Positions 35,720 through 44,165 of a stretch of DNA of 64,000 nt are shown here, one piece after another. Source of the stretch: Hyphomicrobiales bacterium (GTDB taxonomy: Bacteria; Pseudomonadota; Alphaproteobacteria; Rhizobiales; Rhizobiaceae); the NCBI GenBank assembly GCA_900468805.1, contig UEIF01000021.1, positions 1 to 64,000 of the forward strand. Reading direction: 5' to 3'. The notes below the pieces were generated by a model that saw nothing but the letters and a program-made list of their open reading frames with translations, did not search any database and had not been told where the DNA came from. The position numbers and the translations under genes are program-made. Every line of letters starts with the position of its first letter. Position 1 is the first letter of the stretch.

Positions 35720-36868
35720 TTAGAACTCCAGCGTGGGAACATCGAGCCAGCGGCGCTCGGCCCAGGATTTCAGGCCGAGTTCGGCAAGCTGCACGCCCTT
35801 GGCGCCGGCTTCCAGGCCGTAGGGCCACGGAGCATCCTCGACGACGTGGCGAATGAACATTTCCCACTGCGCCTTGAAGCCGTTGTCGAAGGCCTGCGTA
35901 TCCGGCACTTCGTCCCAGGTCTTGTAGAAGTCGATCGTCTGCGGCTGGTCCGGGTTCCAGACCGGCTTCGGCGTATTGACGCGATGCTGGCTCCAGCATT
36001 TCGTCAGGCCGGCAACGGCAGAACCATGCGTGCCGTCGACCTGGAAGGTCACGAGGTCGTCGCGGCGAACGCGGACCGCCCAGGATGAGTTGATCTGCGC
36101 GATCGCGCCGCCTTCCAGCTCGAAAGTCGCATAGGCTGCATCGTCGGTGTCGCAGTCGTAGGGCTTGCCCTGCTCGTCGATACGGCTTGGAATATGCGTG
36201 GCACCCAGGCAGGAAACGGACTTCACTTCGCCGAAGAGATTGTCGAGCACATAGCGCCAGTGGCACAGCATATCGAGGATGATGCCGCCGCCATCGGCCT
36301 TGCGGTAATTCCAGGAGGGGCGCTGGGCCGGAACGCCCCAGTCGCCTTCGAAGACCCAGTAGCCGAATTCGCCGCGCACGGAGAGGATCTTGCCGAAGAA
36401 GCCTGAATCGCGCAGCAGCGCCAGCTTGCGCAGGCCTGGCAGGAAGAGCTTGTCCTGCACCACGCCATGTTTGAGACCGGAGGCGCGCGCCTTTCGGGCG
36501 AGGTCGAGCGCGACCTGCAGGTCATCGGAAATCGGCTTTTCGCAGTAGACATGCTTGCCGGCGTCGAGCGCCTTCGACAGCAGTTCGGCGCGCATCAGCG
36601 TCGTGCCGGCATCAAAGAAGACGGTATCATCGGGATTGGCAAGCGCGGCGTCGATGTCCGTCGACCAGCGCTTGATGTTATGCTTCTTGGCAAGCTCCTC
36701 CATCTTCGCGCCGTTGCGGCCGACGATAATGGGGTCGATTTCCAGTTTTTCGCCCGATTTCAGCGTGATGCCGCCCTGATCGCGAAAGTCAAGGATCGAA
36801 CGAACGAGGTGCTGATTATAGCCCATACGGCCGGTGACGCCGTGCAAAATGATCCCCAAGCGTGCCAT
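35720..36868 (-). CDS. Gfo/Idh/MocA-family oxidoreductase
   Basis: A 382-residue NAD(P)-binding oxidoreductase. N-terminal GVTGRMGYNQH replaces the usual GxGxxG, EKPISDDLQVALDLARKA is the family motif near 120, and the catalytic segment is GGGIILDMLCHWRYVLDNLF. It is first in the minus-strand operon with DUF993, the TIM-barrel protein and the 424-residue Gfo/Idh. A palindromic operator-like site lies 66-79 bases upstream of its ATG. It probably oxidises or reduces a sugar or its keto form. Confidence 0.88.
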   Translation of the reverse strand: MARLGIILHGVTGRMGYNQHLVRSILDFRDQGGITLKSGEKLEIDPIIVGRNGAKMEELAKKHNIKRWSTDIDAALANPDDTVFFDAGTTLMRAELLSKALDAGKHVYCEKPISDDLQVALDLARKARASGLKHGVVQDKLFLPGLRKLALLRDSGFFGKILSVRGEFGYWVFEGDWGVPAQRPSWNYRKADGGGIILDMLCHWRYVLDNLFGEVKSVSCLGATHIPSRIDEQGKPYDCDTDDAAYATFELEGGAIAQINSSWAVRVRRDDLVTFQVDGTHGSAVAGLTKCWSQHRVNTPKPVWNPDQPQTIDFYKTWDEVPDTQAFDNGFKAQWEMFIRHVVEDAPWPYGLEAGAKGVQLAELGLKSWAERRWLDVPTLEF

Positions 36869-36933
36869 TTGTTCTCTCCCTGCGAGCTCTTCCGCGTCGG
36901 GAGTGGGCAGTCAGCCCGGCCCTCCCGTGCCGG

Positions 36934-36947
36934 TAACTAAACAGTTA
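36934..36947. promoter_or_regulatory. TAAC-N6-GTTA operator-like site A
   Basis: TAACTAAACAGTTA, within the longer inverted repeat GTAACT-AAAC-AGTTAC (36933-36948). It lies between the TetR-like gene and the minus-strand Gfo/Idh operon. The same pattern occurs at 37804 and 49631 at matching distances upstream of other genes of the locus. Confidence 0.65.
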
Positions 36948-37001
36948 CTTGATGGCAGAAGTGGAATATTGCTGTCAATAGCCATTTCGGTTTTTTGAAA
37001 A

Positions 37002-37676
37002 TCAGCGCTTTATCGAGGCGAGCGTGACGTGGACTATTTGCTGTTCCCAGGCGTCGAGATTGGCTGACGTCATGATGTCCCGACCGAAGATCGTCGAAAG
37101 CGTATACTGATTGGAGAGATAGAAATAACCGAGCGAGGCAATTGTCAGATAGACATGCAGCGGATCGGCGCTCTCGATGAAGACACCGGCCTTCTTGCCT
37201 TCTTCCAGCACCTGCGAAAGTTCGCCGATCAGATGCGAATGCAGCTCCTTGAGCCGAACGGATTGGCGCAGCCAGCGTGCGCGGTGCAGGTTTTCCGTGC
37301 CAAGCAGGCTTAGAAACTCCGGATGCTGCAGGAAGTAGCGCCAGGTAAAGAGCGCAAGCTCTCCAATGCCTTCCTCAGGGCTGCGGGTGCCGATATTCAG
37401 CGCTCGCTCGGCAGTGCGGATGCCGACATAGGCCTCCTCGAGAACGCGCAGATAGAGCTGCTCCTTGTCGCCGAAATAGTGGTAAAGCATCCGCTTGTTG
37501 GTGCCGGCCCGCTCGGCGATGGCATCGACACGTGCTCCCCCCATGCCGTTTTCGGCAAATTCCCGCGTAGCGGCTTCCAGAATGGCCGCGCGGGTGCGCT
37601 CCGGATCGCGTTGGGCGGTGCGCTCGGTGGATGGGCGCCTGATTTTCTTTTTTGCGCTCTCCCCGGTGTCGTTCAT
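37002..37676 (-). CDS. TetR-family regulator of the catabolic locus
   Basis: A 224-residue TetR-type regulator. The DNA-binding domain covers about 22-70 (RAAILEAATREFAENGMGGA, RVDAIAERAGTNKRMLYHYF), followed by a RutR/TetR_C-like ligand domain (ELALFTWRYFLQHPEFLSLL). The ATG at 37676 with a GGGGGAA ribosome-binding site is preferred to a longer frame. The gene is upstream of the Gfo/Idh minus operon and divergent from the ABC-transporter operon, with candidate operators on both sides. Repression relieved by a sugar or keto intermediate is the most likely mode, but this is inference. Confidence 0.87.
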   Translation of the reverse strand: MNDTGESAKKKIRRPSTERTAQRDPERTRAAILEAATREFAENGMGGARVDAIAERAGTNKRMLYHYFGDKEQLYLRVLEEAYVGIRTAERALNIGTRSPEEGIGELALFTWRYFLQHPEFLSLLGTENLHRARWLRQSVRLKELHSHLIGELSQVLEEGKKAGVFIESADPLHVYLTIASLGYFYLSNQYTLSTIFGRDIMTSANLDAWEQQIVHVTLASIKR

Positions 37677-37803
37677 TGGATTCCCCCTATTTCCCCATGT
37701 TGCGCTCATATGGCTAAAGCGGGACAATGTAAAAACTCAAATTGGCAGGCGCAACCGGGCCACCAACACCGCTTGACAGCCCGGAGGCTTTGAACATAAC
37801 TTG

Positions 37804-37817
37804 TAACCAATTAGTTA
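37804..37817. promoter_or_regulatory. TAAC-N6-GTTA operator-like site B
   Basis: TAACCAATTAGTTA, 67-80 bases upstream of the ATG of the sugar-binding protein at 37884 and in the divergent region next to the tetR gene. It matches site A at both half-sites and at the two central A residues. Confidence 0.65.
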
Positions 37818-37883
37818 TTTGTTGCAAGATAGCTAATTCGGAAGCGTGTGGAGGCGCTTCTTGTTGGGAGGAGGAAAACCAAT

Positions 37884-39170
37884 ATGACTTTTCGTGTAAG
37901 CAGACGTAATTTCATGGCGGGCGGAGCCACGCTCCTTTCGCTGTCAGCGCTCGGAAACAGCGCTTTTGCGCAGGAAAACCGCCTGCGCCTCATATGGTGG
38001 GGCTCTCAGCCGCGCGCTGACCGCACCAACAAGGTCTCGGACCTTTTCAAAGCCAAGAATAGCGGCGTTTCGATTACCGGCGAATTCCTCGGATGGGCCG
38101 ATTACTGGCCGCGCCTTGCCACGCAGGTGGCTGGCCGCAACGCGCCCGACATCATCCAGATGGATTATCGCTACATCGTCGAATACGCTCGGCGCGGCGC
38201 GCTTGCCCCGCTGGAATCCTATATGCCGTCGAAACTGCAGATCGATGATTTCGATCCGGCACAGATCGAAGGCGGCAAGGTCGACGGCCACTTTTACGGC
38301 GTCAGCCTTGGTGCAAACTCGGCAGCGACAGTCATCAATACCGTCGCCTTCCAGGAAGCCGGCATCGACGTACCAACCAACAAGACGACCTGGGAAGAAT
38401 TCGGCAAGATCGGTGCCGAAATCACCAAGGCCGGCAAGCGCAAGGGCTATTTCGGCTTTGCCGATGGCAGCGGCGGCGAGCCGCTCTTAGAAAACTACCT
38501 GCGCCAGCGCGGCAAGGCGCTGTATACGGCCGATTCGAAGATCGCTTTCGGTGCCGAGGATGCTTCCGAATGGTTCGACATGTGGGCCAAGTTCCGTGAA
38601 GCTAAAGCCTGCGTAACGCCCGACATTCAGGCGCTTTACAAGGATACGATCGACACCAGCCCGCTGACCGTCGGCAAGGCTGCCTGCGATTACGCCCACT
38701 CCAACCAGTTCGTTGGCTATCAGGCGATGGTCAAGGACAAGCTGATGCTCAGCAACTACATGAGGATCAAGCCGGACTCGAAGGGCGGCCACTATCGCAA
38801 GCCTTCGATGTTCTTCTCGGTCTCCGCCCAGTCGAAGGTGATCGATCAGGCTGTCGACTACGTCAACTTTTTCGTCAAGAACCCTGACGCTGCTAAGATT
38901 CTCGATGTCGAACGGGGCATTCCGGAATCGAAGGCGATGCGTGACGTCGTTGCCGGCACGCTCGATGAAACCGGCAAGGTCCCGCTCGAATATGTCAGCG
39001 GTCTTGGCGATCTCGCAGGCCCGCTTCCGCCCCCGCCGCCGACCGGCGCTGGTGAAGGCCAGGTCGTGTTGCGCACCATCTCTGAACAGGTCGCTTTCGG
39101 CCAGCTTACTCCGGCCGATGCCGGCAAGCAGCTCGTGGACGAAATCACGCGACTTCTCGCGCGGGGTTGA
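37884..39170 (+). CDS. ABC sugar-binding protein
   Basis: A 428-residue periplasmic solute-binding protein with a Tat-type signal (SRRNFMAGGATLLSLSALGN). Mature features of the carbohydrate family 1 binding proteins include IWWGSQPRADRT, NSAATVINTVAFQEAGIDVP and YVNFFVKNPDAAKILDVERG. GGGAGGAGG precedes the ATG at 37884, preferred to an upstream in-frame start. It heads the plus-strand operon with two permeases, a Gfo/Idh enzyme, an ATPase, a kinase-like protein and a flavoprotein, and is paralogous to the protein at 27021. Confidence 0.92.
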   Translation: MTFRVSRRNFMAGGATLLSLSALGNSAFAQENRLRLIWWGSQPRADRTNKVSDLFKAKNSGVSITGEFLGWADYWPRLATQVAGRNAPDIIQMDYRYIVEYARRGALAPLESYMPSKLQIDDFDPAQIEGGKVDGHFYGVSLGANSAATVINTVAFQEAGIDVPTNKTTWEEFGKIGAEITKAGKRKGYFGFADGSGGEPLLENYLRQRGKALYTADSKIAFGAEDASEWFDMWAKFREAKACVTPDIQALYKDTIDTSPLTVGKAACDYAHSNQFVGYQAMVKDKLMLSNYMRIKPDSKGGHYRKPSMFFSVSAQSKVIDQAVDYVNFFVKNPDAAKILDVERGIPESKAMRDVVAGTLDETGKVPLEYVSGLGDLAGPLPPPPPTGAGEGQVVLRTISEQVAFGQLTPADAGKQLVDEITRLLARG

Positions 39171-39176
39171 TCTTAT

Positions 39177-40136
39177 ATGACAAATGCGATGCGCACGTCC
39201 GCAGGGACGGTAACTGTTGAAAGATATCAGGGAGTACGGGCTGACGGACGCTTCCGGCGGCTGTGGAATGCCAATGCTCCCGGCTATCTCTTTCTGCTCC
39301 CCTGGCTGGTAGGCTTCTTCGGCCTGACGCTCGGCCCGGCCCTGATCTCGCTCTACCTCTCCTTCACCGACTTCGACATGTTGAGGGCGCCTGGATGGGT
39401 GGGACCGGCAAATTACGTGCGCATCGCCACGGCCGATCCGAAATTCGCGTCGGCCATGACCGTCACGCTGACTTACGTCGTGCTGTCGGTTCCCTTCAAG
39501 CTCACCTTTGCACTGCTCGTCGCACTCGCACTGAACCGGGGCATCCGCGGGCTGCCGGTCTACCGTGCGATCTTCTACCTTCCGTCGCTTCTCGGCGGCA
39601 GCGTGGCGATTGCTGTGTTGTGGCGCCAGCTTTTTGCAAGCGACGGCCTCGTCAATGCTGCACTCTCTCATTTCGGCATCGTCGGCCCGAGCTGGATCTC
39701 GCATCCGAGCTATTCGATCTACACGCTGGTCGCGCTCTCCGTCTGGCAGTTCGGTTCGCCGATGATCATCTTCCTTGCCGGCCTGCGGCAGGTTCCGCAG
39801 GATATGTATGAGGCCGCCAGCCTCGACGGCGCCTCGAAATTCCGCCAGTTCTATAAGATCACCCTGCCGCTTCTGACACCGGTGATCTTCTTCAACGCCG
39901 TCGTCCAGACGATCGATGCCTTCAAGGCCTTCACGCCAGCCTTCATCATCTCCGGCGGCACAGGCGGCCCGATCAATTCGACGCTGTTCTACACGCTCTA
40001 TCTCTATCAGGAAGCCTTCGGCAATTTCCGCATGGGCTATGCCTCGGCACTCGCCTGGATCCTCGTGGTGATCATTGCGATCTTCACCGCCTTCTCCTTC
40101 CTGACCTCGCGCTACTGGGTGCATTACGATGACTGA
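39177..40136 (+). CDS. ABC sugar transporter permease, MalF/UgpA-like
   Basis: A 319-residue inner-membrane protein with about six helices and the cytoplasmic EAA loop MYEAASLDGASKFRQFYKIT, followed by LPLLTPVIF, typical of carbohydrate-uptake permeases of the MalF/UgpA group. It starts six bases after the binding-protein stop and overlaps the next permease by eight bases. It forms the transport channel with that protein. Confidence 0.92.
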   Translation: MTNAMRTSAGTVTVERYQGVRADGRFRRLWNANAPGYLFLLPWLVGFFGLTLGPALISLYLSFTDFDMLRAPGWVGPANYVRIATADPKFASAMTVTLTYVVLSVPFKLTFALLVALALNRGIRGLPVYRAIFYLPSLLGGSVAIAVLWRQLFASDGLVNAALSHFGIVGPSWISHPSYSIYTLVALSVWQFGSPMIIFLAGLRQVPQDMYEAASLDGASKFRQFYKITLPLLTPVIFFNAVVQTIDAFKAFTPAFIISGGTGGPINSTLFYTLYLYQEAFGNFRMGYASALAWILVVIIAIFTAFSFLTSRYWVHYDD

Positions 40137-41016
40137 GATGACCGCTTCCGTCACTGCGGCCAGGCCGCCATCTGACATCACCAAACGCAGCCTGCCGGCA
40201 ACGCTCGTCATCCATGCGCTGCTGATCGCGGCCTCTCTGCTGATGCTCTATCCGCTGCTATGGATGGTATCGGCGTCGGTCAGGCCGGAAAACGAGATCT
40301 TCTCCTCGACCTCGCTCATCCCGTCGTCGGTCGATTTCTCCTCCTATGTGCGAGGCTGGACCGGCCTCGACATCACCTTCGGCCGTTTCTTCTGGAATTC
40401 GCTCGTCATCTCGCTGTTGGTCGTGGCAGGCAATGTCATTGCCTGTTCGCTGACGGCTTTCGCCTTCGCGCGGCTACGTTTTGCCGGCCGGAATTTCTGG
40501 TTCGCGATCATGCTCGGCACGCTGATGATCCCCTATCATGTAACGCTGATCCCGCAATATGTGCTCTTCCTCGACCTCGGCTGGGTCAACACCATCCTGC
40601 CGCTGGTCGTGCCAAAGTTCCTGGCCAGCGACGCCTTCTTCATCTTCCTCATGGTGCAGTTCTTCCGGGGCATCCCGCGCGAACTCGATGAGGCCGCGAT
40701 GATGGACGGCTGCAGTGCCTGGCGCATCTACTGGAAGATCATGCTGCCGCTGTCGCTGCCGGTTCTGGCCACGGCCGCCATCTTCTCCTTCATCTGGACC
40801 TGGGACGATTTCTTCGGTCCGCTGATCTACCTCAACGACATGAACACCTACACGATCCAGCTCGGCCTGCGCACCTTCGTGGACTCCACCAGCGCATCCG
40901 ATTGGGGCGGACTGTTTGCCATGTCGACTCTGACACTCGTGCCCGTCTTCTTCTTCTTCCTGTTCTTCCAGCGCCTGCTGATCGAAGGCATTGCCACGAC
41001 CGGTATGAAGCGTTGA
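40129..41016 (+). CDS. ABC sugar transporter permease, MalG/UgpE-like
   Basis: A 295-residue inner-membrane permease with about six helices and the EAA loop LDEAAMMDGCSAWRIYWKIM, followed by LPLSLPVLATA, of the MalG/UgpE group. The start overlaps the previous permease gene by eight bases. Its C-terminus LIEGIATTGMKR is the standard ending of this family. It pairs with the upstream permease and the ATPase at 42143. Confidence 0.92.
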   Translation: MTEMTASVTAARPPSDITKRSLPATLVIHALLIAASLLMLYPLLWMVSASVRPENEIFSSTSLIPSSVDFSSYVRGWTGLDITFGRFFWNSLVISLLVVAGNVIACSLTAFAFARLRFAGRNFWFAIMLGTLMIPYHVTLIPQYVLFLDLGWVNTILPLVVPKFLASDAFFIFLMVQFFRGIPRELDEAAMMDGCSAWRIYWKIMLPLSLPVLATAAIFSFIWTWDDFFGPLIYLNDMNTYTIQLGLRTFVDSTSASDWGGLFAMSTLTLVPVFFFFLFFQRLLIEGIATTGMKR

Positions 41017-41052
41017 TGGATCGGACAGGAAAGCCAGACAGGAAAGAATGAC

Positions 41053-42126
41053 ATGAGCATCAAGACAGTCGCGATCATCGGCTGCGGTATCGGCCGCTCC
41101 CACATCGTCGAGGGTTATCTGCCGCATCCGGACAAGTTCAAGGTCGCAGCGATCTGCGACCTGAACGAGGAGCGCCTGAAGTCGATCGGCGACGAATTCG
41201 GTATCGAACGGCGCACCACCTCCTTCGCTGAGCTGCTCGCCGACGCCAGTATCGACATCATCGATATCTGTACGCCTCCCGGTATCCATAAGGAGCAGGT
41301 CATCGCGGCCTTGGCTGCCGGCAAGCACGTCGTCTGCGAAAAGCCGCTTACCGGCTCGCTCGCCGGCGCCGACGAAATCATCGAGGCCGAAAAGACCGCC
41401 AAGGGCACGCTGATGCCGATCTTTCAGTATCGGTATGGCGATGGCGTTGAAAAGGCCAAGCGCATCATCGATGCCGGTCTCGCCGGCAAGTTCTACATGG
41501 GTTCGGTCGAAACCTTCTGGCGCAGGAAGCCGGAATATTACGCCGTTCCCTGGCGCGGCAAATGGGCATCCGAACTCGGCGGCGTGCTCGTCACTCACGC
41601 GCTCCATCTGCATGACATGCTCTTTTATCTCGCCGGTCCCGCCATCCGTGTCTTCGGCCGTGTCGCGACCCGCGTCAACGAGATCGAGGTCGAAGATTGC
41701 GCCTCGGTCAGCCTGCAGATGCAGAATGGCGCCTTCGTTTCGCTCTCCTGCACGCTCGGCTCGCAGAACGAGATCAGTCGGCTGAGGCTGCACTTCGAGA
41801 ACATCACCTTCGAAAGCAATCATGAAGCCTATGCGCCCGGCCAAGACCCCTGGCAGATCATCGCTGCCGATGACGAAGTACAGGCAAGGATTGATGCCGT
41901 CATCGCCGATTGGCAACCTGTGCCGCTCCGCTTCAATACGCAGATGCTGCGCTTCCATGATTACCTGATGGGCAAGGGGTCGCTTCCAGTGACGAGCGCC
42001 GATGCAAGGCGCGCGCTGGAACTGGTCACGGCCATCTATCAATCCTCCGATAGCGGCGCCGATGTTGCCCTGCCGATCGGTCCAGACAGCCCGAAATACG
42101 CCGATTGGCGTGCAAGAACCAAATAA
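41053..42126 (+). CDS. Gfo/Idh/MocA-family oxidoreductase
   Basis: A 357-residue sugar oxidoreductase: Rossmann motif AIIGCGIGRSHIVEGY, EKPLTGSLAGADEIIEAEKT near 98, and catalytic-region GGVLVTHALHLHDMLFYLAG. It is the third Gfo/Idh enzyme of the locus and is embedded between permease and ATPase genes, so it is produced with the transporter. It probably oxidises the imported sugar or a keto-derivative. The substrate is unknown. Confidence 0.9.
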   Translation: MSIKTVAIIGCGIGRSHIVEGYLPHPDKFKVAAICDLNEERLKSIGDEFGIERRTTSFAELLADASIDIIDICTPPGIHKEQVIAALAAGKHVVCEKPLTGSLAGADEIIEAEKTAKGTLMPIFQYRYGDGVEKAKRIIDAGLAGKFYMGSVETFWRRKPEYYAVPWRGKWASELGGVLVTHALHLHDMLFYLAGPAIRVFGRVATRVNEIEVEDCASVSLQMQNGAFVSLSCTLGSQNEISRLRLHFENITFESNHEAYAPGQDPWQIIAADDEVQARIDAVIADWQPVPLRFNTQMLRFHDYLMGKGSLPVTSADARRALELVTAIYQSSDSGADVALPIGPDSPKYADWRARTK

Positions 42127-42142
42127 GAGGGGATTTCGGAAC

Positions 42143-43219
42143 ATGGCAACGAGTGTCGTTCTTCAGAAGGTCGAGAAGCGTTACGGCCAGCTGGATGTCA
42201 TCCACGGCATCGACCTGACGATCGAGCCCGGTGAATTCGCCGTTTTCGTCGGCCCCTCGGGCTGCGGCAAGTCCACCCTGCTGCGCATGATCGCCGGTCT
42301 CGAGGAGATTTCCGGCGGTGCGCTGATCCTGGACAACGAACGGATGAACGAGGTGGCGCCGGCAAAGCGCGGCATTGCCATGGTCTTCCAGTCCTATGCG
42401 CTTTATCCGCATATGTCGGTCTATAAGAACCTTGCCTTCGGCCTGGAAACCGCGGGCTACAAGAAAGCCGAGATCGAGCCGAAAGTGCGCCGCGCCGCAC
42501 AGATCCTGCAGATCGAGAAGCTGCTCGAACGCAAGCCGAAGGCACTGTCAGGCGGTCAGCGTCAGCGCGTTGCGATCGGCCGGGCCATCGTGCGCGAGCC
42601 GCGTATCTTCCTCTTCGACGAGCCGCTGTCCAACCTCGATGCCGAACTGCGAGTACAGATGCGCGTGGAGATTTCCCGCCTGCACCGCAGCCTTGGAAAC
42701 ACGATGATCTACGTCACCCACGACCAGGTGGAGGCCATGACTATGGCCGACAAGATCGTCGTGCTGAATTCAGGCCGCATCGAACAGGTCGGCGCCCCGC
42801 TCGATCTTTACAACAATCCTGCCAACCGCTTTGTCGCCGGCTTTATCGGCAGCCCGAAGATGAATTTTCTCAGCGCCAAAATCGAGCGCATTGGCGATGC
42901 CGGCTCGACCATCAATGTCTGCGGCAACTCCATCGAACTCGGCCGCCGGCTTGCAGGTCAGCCGGGCCAGGACGTCACCTTCGGCGTCCGGCCGGAACAT
43001 CTCTCCCTGATGGAAGGCGGCACTGCCCTTTCGACCGTCAATGTCGATCTCGTCGAAAACCTCGGCGGCGCCACGATGCTGTACGCCACGACGCCGGACA
43101 ACCAGCCGCTGACCATCGCGCTCGATGGCCAGCAGAAGGTCGAGCGCGGCACAAACGTGAAAGCCTCCTTCGATCCCGCCCGCTGTCACGTTTTCGACGC
43201 GAGTGGCAAGACGATCTGA
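42143..43219 (+). CDS. ABC sugar transporter ATPase, UgpC/MsmX-like
   Basis: A 358-residue ATP-binding subunit: Walker A GPSGCGKST (about 37), Q-loop FQSYALYPHMSVYKN, signature LSGGQRQRVAIGRAI, Walker B IFLFDEPLSNLD, H-loop YVTHDQVEAMTM, and a C-terminal TOBE regulatory domain (residues 240-358). It is the single ATPase for the permease pair and possibly serves both binding proteins. The start at 42143 is preferred to a longer frame overlapping the Gfo/Idh gene. Confidence 0.93.
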   Translation: MATSVVLQKVEKRYGQLDVIHGIDLTIEPGEFAVFVGPSGCGKSTLLRMIAGLEEISGGALILDNERMNEVAPAKRGIAMVFQSYALYPHMSVYKNLAFGLETAGYKKAEIEPKVRRAAQILQIEKLLERKPKALSGGQRQRVAIGRAIVREPRIFLFDEPLSNLDAELRVQMRVEISRLHRSLGNTMIYVTHDQVEAMTMADKIVVLNSGRIEQVGAPLDLYNNPANRFVAGFIGSPKMNFLSAKIERIGDAGSTINVCGNSIELGRRLAGQPGQDVTFGVRPEHLSLMEGGTALSTVNVDLVENLGGATMLYATTPDNQPLTIALDGQQKVERGTNVKASFDPARCHVFDASGKTI

Positions 43220-43289
43220 AATAGCCGCAGCTTGACAGCCGATCCCTCTCAAGCCCATCATTTCCTTGAGGGCTACGAGGGGGATATGC

Positions 43290-44165
43290 GTGACGCCTGA
43301 AGAGAGGATTCATGCGCTTGGCATCTGGCAGGGCCCGATCGACATAGTCCCGATCACCGGCGGCCTCACCAACCGGAACTACCTGGTGAGAGATGGTGCG
43401 CTGCGGCGGGTCGTCCGCCTGGGCAACGATATTCCGGTCCATCATATCAACAGGCAGAACGAGCTTGCCGCAAGCCGCGCCGCACATGCGGCCGGCATCT
43501 CGCCTGCCGTTATCCATCACGTGCCGGGTGTGCTGGTTCTTGATTTCATCGACGCCGCGCCGCTATCGCCCGGCGATGTAAGCAAGCCGGAAACGCTTGC
43601 TCGTCTCATTCCGTTGATCCGCACCTGCCACTACGACATGGCCCGCCATTTTCGCGGTCAGGCGATGATCTTCTGGGTCTTCCACGTGATCCGCGACTAT
43701 GTCGCAAACCTGAAGGCAGCAAACAGCATTTATGCGCCATTGCTGGATGGCTTGCTGGGGAAAGCTGAGTATCTCGAAGAAGCTGCGGGGCCTTTCGAGA
43801 TCACCTTCGGTCATAACGACCTGCTCGCTGCCAATTTCCTGGATGATGGCAAACGGCTCTGGCTGATTGACTGGGACTATGCCGGCTTCAACACGCCGCT
43901 CTTCGATCTCGGTGGTCTCGCCTCCAACAGCGAGTTTTCCGGGGAGGCGGAGTGGCTCATGCTGGAGACCTATTTCGAGCGACCGCTGACGGATGATCTG
44001 CGCCGCCGCTACCAGGCTATGAAATGCGCCTCGCTGCTGCGCGAGACGCTTTGGAGCATGATTTCCGAAATCCATTCGGCCATCGATTTCGACTACGCAA
44101 CCTATACGGCCGAAAATCTTAGCCGTTTTGAGCGCGCCTATCGGGCATTTGAACAGGATCATTGA
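43290..44165 (+). CDS. Choline-kinase-like/APH-family phosphotransferase
   Basis: A 291-residue small-molecule kinase of the aminoglycoside/choline kinase fold. The nucleotide-binding loop ITGGLTNRNYLV is at about 25, the catalytic Brenner motif is FGHNDLLAANFLDDG, and the metal-binding motif is LIDWDYAGFNTPLFDLGGL. The start is taken as GTG 43290, with GAGGGGGAT upstream. It abuts the flavoprotein gene (next ATG one base after its stop). Homologues next to dimethylglycine-dehydrogenase-like genes are common in rhizobia, as I recall. The phosphate acceptor is unknown. Confidence 0.82.
   Translation: MTPEERIHALGIWQGPIDIVPITGGLTNRNYLVRDGALRRVVRLGNDIPVHHINRQNELAASRAAHAAGISPAVIHHVPGVLVLDFIDAAPLSPGDVSKPETLARLIPLIRTCHYDMARHFRGQAMIFWVFHVIRDYVANLKAANSIYAPLLDGLLGKAEYLEEAAGPFEITFGHNDLLAANFLDDGKRLWLIDWDYAGFNTPLFDLGGLASNSEFSGEAEWLMLETYFERPLTDDLRRRYQAMKCASLLRETLWSMISEIHSAIDFDYATYTAENLSRFERAYRAFEQDH

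Noticed and set aside
34556..36088. 510-codon plus-strand frame
   Set aside because: Antisense to the DUF993 and Gfo/Idh genes, without ribosome-binding site.
38487..42144. Two long minus-strand frames (574 and 556 codons)
   Set aside because: Antisense to the binding protein, permease and Gfo/Idh genes. Composition is of the rich Asp/Arg/Glu/His antisense type and shows no family motif.
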